This document shows positions 1 through 5,800 of a stretch of DNA of 5,935 bases, in pieces. Under the pieces are notes generated by a model. It did not search any database. It was not told the origin of the DNA and saw only the letters and a program-made list of their open reading frames with translations. Origin of the DNA: Bifidobacteriaceae bacterium. GTDB lineage: Bacteria; Actinomycetota; Actinomycetes; Actinomycetales; WQXJ01. The position numbers were made by a program, and so were the translations under genes. How positions within the stretch are numbered: the first letter of the stretch is position 1; each line of letters opens with the position of its first letter. The DNA is taken from NCBI GenBank assembly GCA_031261885.1, contig JAISIU010000297.1, positions 1-5,935 on the forward strand. The letters are read 5' to 3'.

Positions 1-884
1 TGCCACCGGACGGCCCGCGCCAACGTCCGCCGCTCCACGTCCTCCCCGAGCCTGACCAGGTCGGAGACCGAATCGGCATGGGTGACCCGCTGCACGTCCT
101 GCTCGATGATCGGGCCCTCGTCGAGGTCCGCGGTCACGTAATGGGCCGTCGCGCCGATCAGCTTCACGCCGCGCTGATGCGCCTGCGCGTACGGCCGGGC
201 GCCCTTGAAGCTCGGCAGGAACGAGTGGTGGATGTTGATGATGCGGCCCGGCAGCCGCGCGCAGAAATCGTTCGACAACACCTGCATGTAACGGGCCAAC
301 ACGACGAGCTCGACGCCGAGGTCCTGAACCAGGGCCTCCAGCTGCGACTCGGCCTGGGCCTTCGTGTCCTTGGTCACGGGGATGTGGCGGAACGGCACGC
401 CGTAGAAATCGGCCACGTCCTCCAGGTCCGTGTGGTTCGAGACCACCGCGACGACGTCGATCGGCAGCGCCTCCTGCGCCCGCCGGTACAACAAGTCGTG
501 AAGACAATGGGAGGCCTTCGACACCATGATGACGGTTCGCAGCGGCCGGCCCACCGCGTCGAGGTTCCACACCATGCGGTACTGCGCCGCCACGGGCTGC
601 AGCGCGGCCGCCAGCTCGGCCCCCTGGACCGGCGCCTCCATCTGCACGCGCATGAAGAAGCGGCTCGCGTCGAGGTCGTCGAACTGCTGCGATTCGAGGA
701 TGTTGCCGCCGCGCTCGGCGATCGCGCCCGTCACCGCGTGGACGATGCCGGGCTGGTCCGGGCAGGACAGCGTCAGCACCCATTGGGCCGGCACGGCGCG
801 CGGCGCGGCCGGGGCGGCGCCAGCCGCCGAGTTCGATTCATCGCCGCCGAAAGCGGCCGGGGCCAAAGGAGCGTCATCGGGCAT
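1..884 (-). CDS. purU: Formyltetrahydrofolate deformylase (partial, C-terminus beyond window)
   Basis: Cytoplasmic enzyme hydrolysing 10-formyltetrahydrofolate to tetrahydrofolate and formate; it balances one-carbon pools and can supply formate for purine synthesis. Read on the minus strand from ATG 884-882, 294 codons are visible. An ACT domain starts near residue 35 (QWVLTLSCPDQPGIVHAVTG) and runs to about 110; the formyltransferase-fold domain follows from about 116 (RTVIMVSKASHCLHDLLYRR). Signature segments are INIHHSFLPSFKGARPY at 216-232 and GATAHYVTADLDEGPII at 244-260. By analogy with the PurN/PurU family, N217, H219 and D255 are the catalytic triad, all present. The frame is still open at base 1 (ending AVRW); the family's usual length of about 280-300 residues suggests only some 20 residues are missing. 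The first 34 residues are an Ala/Pro-rich extension ahead of the ACT domain, so GTG at 794-792 (codon 31) is an alternative start; the ATG is preferred because a -10-like box sits right in front of it. The gene is divergent from the neighbouring lipoprotein gene, so not co-transcribed with it. Confidence 0.93.
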   Translation of the reverse strand, partial: MPDDAPLAPAAFGGDESNSAAGAAPAAPRAVPAQWVLTLSCPDQPGIVHAVTGAIAERGGNILESQQFDDLDASRFFMRVQMEAPVQGAELAAALQPVAAQYRMVWNLDAVGRPLRTVIMVSKASHCLHDLLYRRAQEALPIDVVAVVSNHTDLEDVADFYGVPFRHIPVTKDTKAQAESQLEALVQDLGVELVVLARYMQVLSNDFCARLPGRIINIHHSFLPSFKGARPYAQAHQRGVKLIGATAHYVTADLDEGPIIEQDVQRVTHADSVSDLVRLGEDVERRTLARAVRW

Positions 885-896
885 ACCCAAACCATA
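885..896 (-). promoter_or_regulatory. Leaderless-type -10 box before purU
   Basis: On the minus strand TATGGT (896-891) is followed by six bases and then the ATG at 884. It fits the TANNNT pattern, and transcription starting about seven bases downstream of the box would begin at the A of the start codon. No Shine-Dalgarno-like sequence lies in the bases before this ATG. Together these suggest a leaderless mRNA, which is common in Actinobacteria. No convincing -35 hexamer lies 17 bases upstream. The call is an inference from spacing only. Confidence 0.4.
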
Positions 897-914
897 GCGG
901 CCCGTGAACGATCC

Positions 915-967
915 GAGAGAAGGGTGAAGGGAAGGTGAGAGAAGCGGGAAAAGGCGGCGAAGAGAAG
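915..967 (+). other. Purine-rich tract in the divergent intergenic region
   Basis: Of 53 plus-strand bases, 48 are A or G (exceptions at 925, 936, 945, 955 and 958), made of AGAGAA, GGTGAAGGG and GGGAAAAGG-like pieces. It lies between purU and the lipoprotein gene, upstream of both start codons. If transcribed rightwards it would form an A/G-rich leader; leftwards it would be C/U-rich. No open frame starting in it looks like a gene. Its role is unknown; promoter-adjacent structure or a protein site are possible. Confidence 0.4.
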
Positions 968-1096
968 CGTAAATTAGGCCACCGGAGGCTTACCGTGAGC
1001 CGTGACAGCCGTGGCCCAGCGCCTCCGCCAACCGCCTACCCGCCCCCCGCCGGCGGCCCGCCGTCCCGCGGATCAATGAGGCAATCGCCATGTCCT

Positions 1097-1104
1097 GGGG
1101 GAAA
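1097..1104 (+). promoter_or_regulatory. Ribosome binding site of the RCC1-repeat lipoprotein gene
   Basis: GGGGGAAA precedes ATGATG at 1107-1112. Spacing from the G-run and its first A to the second ATG (1110) is about seven bases, slightly better than to the first (1107). An in-frame TGA at 1077-1079 limits the start to downstream of it, and no other ATG or GTG lies in frame before 1107, so the start is fixed to within one codon. Confidence 0.5.
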
Positions 1105-1106
1105 CC

Positions 1107-2675
1107 ATGATGCTTCATCACCTTGCCCGCCGCCGTGTCGGAATCACCGGCGTCTGTTGCGCCGCGCTCGCGGCCGGGTTGCTCAGCGGCTGCGGCGGCG
1201 CGCCGAACGCACTGGTCCCGGTGAGCTCGCCCGCTGGCTCCGCCACGGCATCGTCCGCTGCGGTGCGGGCCCCGTCCGGTCCGCCGAGCGCCACCGCCAC
1301 GGGCTCCGCCGCGCCGGCCACGCCGACCGCGACGGCCCACCCGGCCGCCGCCGACCTCGGCAGCGGGCAGGTGTGGGCCTGGGGCGGGTACGGCGATGAG
1401 GACGAGCCCACGCCGGCCGGGCTCCCGCTGCCGGTCAGGATCGGGCAGCTTCAGGACGTCACCGACATCGGGCTCGCGGGGTATGAGACGTACTTCCTGA
1501 AAAAGGACGGCACGGTCTGGCAGTGGCCCACGAGCCCGGCCGACGCTCAGGCCCTGGCCGCTCCGGTCGGCACCACGCAGGTAGCGGGGATCGACGGCGT
1601 CGTCTCGCTCGTCGCGGTCGGGGACCAGAGCTACGGGGTGGCCGCCCTCAAGAAGGACGGCACGGTCTGGGCCTGGCTGGTTCCCGACACCCAGACCGTG
1701 GGCGGGGCCGATGACGTTCCATCCACGCCGGCCGCCGTCCCCGGCCTCACGGGCGTCACGAGCCTCGCGGCGACAAGCGGTGAAACGGTCGCCTTGGTTA
1801 AGAAAGACGGCACCGTGTGGACGTGGAAAGTGTCGGGCACGGTCACGGATGGTGCGGTGACGTTCGCCGCGCCCGTCCGGGTGACGGGCCTGACGGACGT
1901 CGCGCGCCTGGAGGGCGAGGACGCGGCCTTCGCGGTCAAGGAGGACGGCAGCGTGTGGAACTGGTGCGCAGACCGCTCCGGTTGCCGGACCTACCGGCTG
2001 CCGCTCGCGACGAAAGGCGGGTTCACCAAGCCGCCGGTCGTGGACGGCGCCGTCGTGCCGCTCGTGACGCGGGTGCCCGGGCTCAACGACCCGGTCGCGA
2101 TCCATGACTCGGGCGGGTACGGCGGCGCGGTGGCCTACGCCGTGGCCAAGGACGGCACGGTGTGGGCCTGGGGCGACAACGACTGGGGGCAGATCGGCGA
2201 CGGCACTCAGACCTACCGCACGGTTCCCACGCGGGTGTCCGGTCTGACCGGCGTGACCCAGCTCGTGGAGTTCGACACGGGCTACGACGGCTGGGGCGGC
2301 ACGAGCGCCATGGCCGTCACGAAGAAGGGCGACGTGTGGGTCTGGGGCAACGACGATTGGGGCCTGTTCAGCGGCCGCGAGACGACGTATGACGCCAATC
2401 CCAAGCGCACGGGCATCCTCTCGCCGCGCCGTCTGGCCTCGCTGAGCAGCGTCACGAGCCTTGTCGCGTTCGTGGGCGACCTCAGCGTCGAGTCGCCCAC
2501 GCTGTTCGCGGTCCACGCCGACGGCACGGTCTCGGCGTGGGGCGGCAACCTCAATGGCGAGCTGGCGGACGGCGGCGGCAAGGACACGCGGAAGCCGGCC
2601 ACCGTGGCGTCTCTGGCCGGCATCACGCGGATCGTGCCGTACCAGGTTCTGGGCGTGGTGTTCGCGATCCAGTGA
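1107..2675 (+). CDS. Lipoprotein with eight RCC1-type beta-propeller repeats
   Basis: A 522-residue exported lipoprotein predicted to display a beta-propeller outside the membrane. Residues 1-28 are a lipoprotein signal peptide: RRR at 8-10, a hydrophobic core, and lipobox LSG-C with lipidated C29. Residues about 30-85 are a Ser/Ala/Thr/Pro stalk that would hold the fold off the membrane. Residues 88-522 carry RCC1/BLIP-II-type units recognised by K-D-G-T-V-W-x-W: GQVWAWG (88-93), then DGTVW-like motifs at 134, 184, 234, 280, 349, 407 (KGDVWVWG) and 472 (DGTVSAWG), each preceded by a G-(I/L)-x-x-V-x-x-L strand. The terminal VVFAIQ can pair with the first GQVWAWG to close the ring, giving eight units where RCC1 and BLIP-II have seven. 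Units 2-5 lack the usual Gly after the second Trp. C287 and C293 are the only cysteines in the mature chain besides C29 and could form a disulfide. No catalytic motif was seen; the family generally mediates protein binding, and the ligand is unknown. An intact gene with codon use typical of a high-GC genome. Confidence 0.9.
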   Translation: MMLHHLARRRVGITGVCCAALAAGLLSGCGGAPNALVPVSSPAGSATASSAAVRAPSGPPSATATGSAAPATPTATAHPAAADLGSGQVWAWGGYGDEDEPTPAGLPLPVRIGQLQDVTDIGLAGYETYFLKKDGTVWQWPTSPADAQALAAPVGTTQVAGIDGVVSLVAVGDQSYGVAALKKDGTVWAWLVPDTQTVGGADDVPSTPAAVPGLTGVTSLAATSGETVALVKKDGTVWTWKVSGTVTDGAVTFAAPVRVTGLTDVARLEGEDAAFAVKEDGSVWNWCADRSGCRTYRLPLATKGGFTKPPVVDGAVVPLVTRVPGLNDPVAIHDSGGYGGAVAYAVAKDGTVWAWGDNDWGQIGDGTQTYRTVPTRVSGLTGVTQLVEFDTGYDGWGGTSAMAVTKKGDVWVWGNDDWGLFSGRETTYDANPKRTGILSPRRLASLSSVTSLVAFVGDLSVESPTLFAVHADGTVSAWGGNLNGELADGGGKDTRKPATVASLAGITRIVPYQVLGVVFAIQ

Positions 2676-2759
2676 CCGGGCCGTGCCCCGCGCGCAGCCG
2701 GCCTCGTGCTTTCCGAGAAAGGAAGGGGCGGCGATGGCGGGACCGGCGCGGCATCGGAT

Positions 2760-2791
2760 TTGGCATGCCGGGCGAAGAAGAGTACTAATAA
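2760..2791 (+). promoter_or_regulatory. Candidate promoter for the large secreted protein gene
   Basis: TTGGCA (2760-2765, five of six matches to TTGACA) is followed after 17-18 bases by an AT-rich stretch, TACTAATAA (2783-2791), that can serve as a loose -10 (ACTAAT matches four of six). This is the most AT-rich spot of the gap between the two surface-protein genes. Transcription from here would give a leader of about 100 bases. The -10 match is poor, so this is tentative. Confidence 0.33.
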
Positions 2792-2818
2792 CCTAACCGT
2801 GTGGCGGTTTCTGCCGTA

Positions 2819-2843
2819 TGGGCGTCCCGACTCTCAACGCCCA
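2819..2843 (+). other. Small hairpin between the two surface-protein genes
   Basis: TGGGCGT (2819-2825) and ACGCCCA (2837-2843) are perfect reverse complements, giving a 7-bp stem with an 11-base loop. No clean T-run follows; the next bases are CCTCGCCCTTGATTTTC. It could be a weak terminator for the upstream lipoprotein gene or a structure in the leader of the downstream gene. The stem is short, so chance is possible. Confidence 0.3.
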
Positions 2844-2883
2844 CCTCGCCCTTGATTTTCATTCATTCGATGATCGTCCTGGT

Positions 2884-2888
2884 GAGGA
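2884..2888 (+). promoter_or_regulatory. Ribosome binding site deciding the start of the large secreted protein
   Basis: GAGGA ends directly against an in-frame ATG at 2889 but lies nine bases before a second in-frame ATG at 2898. Zero spacing would not work for the first, so 2898 is the better start. The two choices differ by only three residues (MRT). Confidence 0.6.
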
Positions 2889-2897
2889 ATGCGCACG

Positions 2898-5800
2898 ATG
2901 GCGGGGAAATCTTGGCCTCATAACTATGGGACGTCTCGGAGACCGGTTGGCCCAGGCCGGCGCCGGGCCGGCCGGCTGATCGGATTGGTGGCGGCGGGGG
3001 CGTTGGCGCTCACCCTGTCCCCGGTGCTGGCGGGCGCGGCGGCGCCCGGCGGGACCGTCGGAGCCGGCGCGGATAGGACCGCGGCGGCGACCACGTGCTC
3101 ATCCGAGCCGGTGAACGGAACGTACGCGCTCTACGCGATGGTGGTGGCCGGCCAGGGGACGATCAGCCCGGCGGGGTCATTGTCGATCCCGGTCGCTGGC
3201 AGCCAGCAATTCACGATCACGTCGACCGCTGCCGACAAGGCGGCCCCGACCAGACTGCTGTTGGACGGGACCAACGTGCTGGGGGATCTCCAGACGGCGG
3301 GCGACGGTGAGTGGACGTACACCCTGGACCTGGGCGCCCACCCGGACCTGCGCTGCGACCACACGCTCCGCGTCATGTTCGGCGACACCGCCGGCGACGG
3401 CGGGCTCGGGACGACTCTCGACCTGGGCGCCAATCCCTACGCCATTTTCGCCGACAAGAACACGGGCTGGCTGTACGTGGGGTATTGGGCGCAGGGCGAT
3501 ACTGCTGCCAATAAGTTGCTCGTCTACAAGCCGCAGCCGAATGGCTCGTGGACCAGCGACACGGTCATCGCCAGCGATTATCCGGGCTACACGATGGCGG
3601 TGGATCGCGACGGTTTGGTGTACGTGCCGGCCTGGGGCGGCCACCTCCAACTGTATCGGCCGAGTTCCAGCGGAAGCGGTTACGACAGCCTTGGCTCGAA
3701 TTCGAGTGCGGACAACGGCGGAAACTATTCGGTCACCATCGATAACGACGGGTTGATCTACACCGGCGTTTATGGCGGTTGGGACGAGGTGTGGCAGAAG
3801 TCGGCCCCCGCCGTCGAGGGCGGTACCCCAACGTTCACGCGGCGGGATGTGATCAATGCCCAAGGCACGTCGTTCGGGAAGAACATCGGAATCGGCTGGG
3901 CGGGGATAGGACTGTCAGTGGCCGTCGACGGGCAAGGCTTCGTCTACAGCTATGAGAACAACACCAATGACGGCATTGAGACGGGCGTGTGGGTGTGGTC
4001 GAGACTCGCCGACCAGTACTTGGACGACTCGCAGCACTCCCCCGCGGGCAGCTACCCGGCGTGGCGACCCGTCAGCGGATCGGACACGCGCGGGGTCCGC
4101 GCGCGCGGCGATGACCAAACCACGCCGCTAACCCCCGACATCCTGCCGACCGATGGCTGCACCATCCGGCAGCTGACAATCGGTCCGGACAACTTGCTGT
4201 ACGTGTCCGAGCGCGGTGGCCCGCAGTGCGGGGTGACCGAGTACTCCAAGATCCCGGACAGCTCGAAGACCCCCAGCAGAGAGGGCGGGTACCGATTCGA
4301 GAAGGTCCGCACGATATTCACTGGTTCTTCGAACGGCATATCCACGACCAACATCGACCCGGCGCGAGGGAACGTGTTCGTGCTCGACGCGGACGGTGTC
4401 CATGAGACCCTGCTGCCGGCCGACCGCGTGGCGTCCGGCAGCGTGAAGCCAGCGACTCCTGATCTGCCGGTGGTATTGACCGACGAGGACGGGAATATCG
4501 TGGCCCAAGGCGAGACCGACAAGGACGGGAACTATTCGCTGCCCTGGCTGCCTGACGGCTCCTACACGGTGACCGTGGACGACCAGGCCGGCGAGCCGGC
4601 GGGGTCCGCGGCGGTGGACGTCGATGACTCCGGCGTCGTAACGGCCGGCGATATCACGGTGGGCGAATTCAACGAGGGCGGCTCTGGTGAGGGCGGCTCT
4701 GGTGAGGGCGGTTCCGGTGAGGGCGGCTCGGGCGAGGGCGGCGGGTCCGGCCAGGCCGGCGTGACCGTCACGATCACCGGTGACGGGACCGTGGCCGATG
4801 GGTCCGGATCGGTCGCCGATGGCGGTACGGTCGCGGCCGATGCCGACGGGGACGTGTCGTTGACGTTGGACCCGGGCGCCGGTCAGACGGTCACCGTAAC
4901 TGGCGGCGACGGGGAGCCGGTCGGCGACCTTACACGGAATTGCGATGGCACGTGGACCTGGGCCCTGGACGGCCTGACCGATGCGGTCGATGTCACCATC
5001 GCGTTCGCGGCGCCCGCCGCGACCTACGAGGTGTCGGGTTCGGTGACTCCGACGCCGGTGCCGGCGGGCGCCCAAGTGGTCGTCGTGCCGAAGGGCTGTG
5101 CCGGCGATGAGAACGCGGTGCTCGTGGCCGGGCCGGTCGAAGTCGGTCCCGATGGGGTGTTCACGGTCCCGGGCGTGCCCGATGGCGATTGGGACCTGGT
5201 GGTGACCGCACCGGGTCACGAGCCCGGGGCGTCGGATGATTTCACGGTCGACGGCGACAACGTCGGCGGCCAGGACGTCACCCTCGGCGAGGCCACCGGC
5301 GGCGGTTCTGGCGAGGGCGGCGAGGGCGGCCAGGGCGGTGAGCCCGGCTCCGGCGGTGAGCCCGGGACCGGTGGCGCCGGTGGGACCGGTGGCGCTGGGA
5401 CTGGCACCGGTGGTTCCGGCGGTTCGTCGGTTGGCTCCGGCGGTTCCGGCACCGGGGCCACGACCGGGCCCGTGGCCGTGAAGGTAAAGGCCGCGTTGAA
5501 GTCGATCAACCTGCTCAAGGGCAAGAAGTACAAGCTGGCGGCCTTCGGGTACACGGCCGAGGGCGCTCATACGGCTCTGACCTATCTGTCCTCCAAAGCA
5601 AAGGTCGTCACCGTGTCCGCGGCCGGGAAGGTGAAGGCCAAGCGGCCCGGCAAGGCGGGGGTGACCATCAGCTCGGGCGCCGTGAAGACCCGCGTGAAGG
5701 TCAAGGTGCTGCGGAAGCGTCCGGCGGCCTCGTCGGCGAAGGTCAAGAAAGTGGCCGTGAAGCTGAAGAAGAAGCTCAAGCGCGGCCGGGTGCTGTACCT

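Noticed and set aside
78..938. Long plus-strand open frame opposite purU
   Set aside because: It lies almost wholly antisense to a clear PurU frame with conserved catalytic motifs; its product is Arg/His/Asp-rich low complexity, typical of a high-GC shadow frame.
984..1399. GTG at 995 with a strong GGAGG six bases upstream, opening a frame to 1399
   Set aside because: The product is Pro/Arg/Gly low complexity, and its frame overlaps the lipoprotein signal peptide and stalk out of frame. The SD match may be chance, though a translated leader cannot be fully excluded.
990..2516. 508-codon minus-strand open frame opposite the RCC1 lipoprotein gene
   Set aside because: Arg/Gly/Asp/Val-rich product with no motif, no signal and no domain. 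The plus-strand frame shows a lipobox and regular DGTVW repeats, so this is its shadow.
1107..2675. A eukaryote-derived chromosome condensation regulator
   Set aside because: RCC1-type repeats are widespread in bacterial exported proteins; the lipobox and stalk show this is a surface protein, not a nuclear exchange factor.
2679..2703. GGCCG / CGGCC inverted repeat just after the lipoprotein stop codon as a terminator
   Set aside because: Only five base pairs with a 15-base GC-rich loop and no T-run; expected often by chance in such DNA.
4562..4777. Minus-strand proline-rich repeat protein (PPSPE repeats)
   Set aside because: It is the antisense reading of the GEGGS tandem repeat and has no independent support.
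4674..5471. CRISPR-like or mobile-element repeats
   Set aside because: The repeats are direct, in-frame, without unique spacers, and encode Gly-rich linkers inside one protein.
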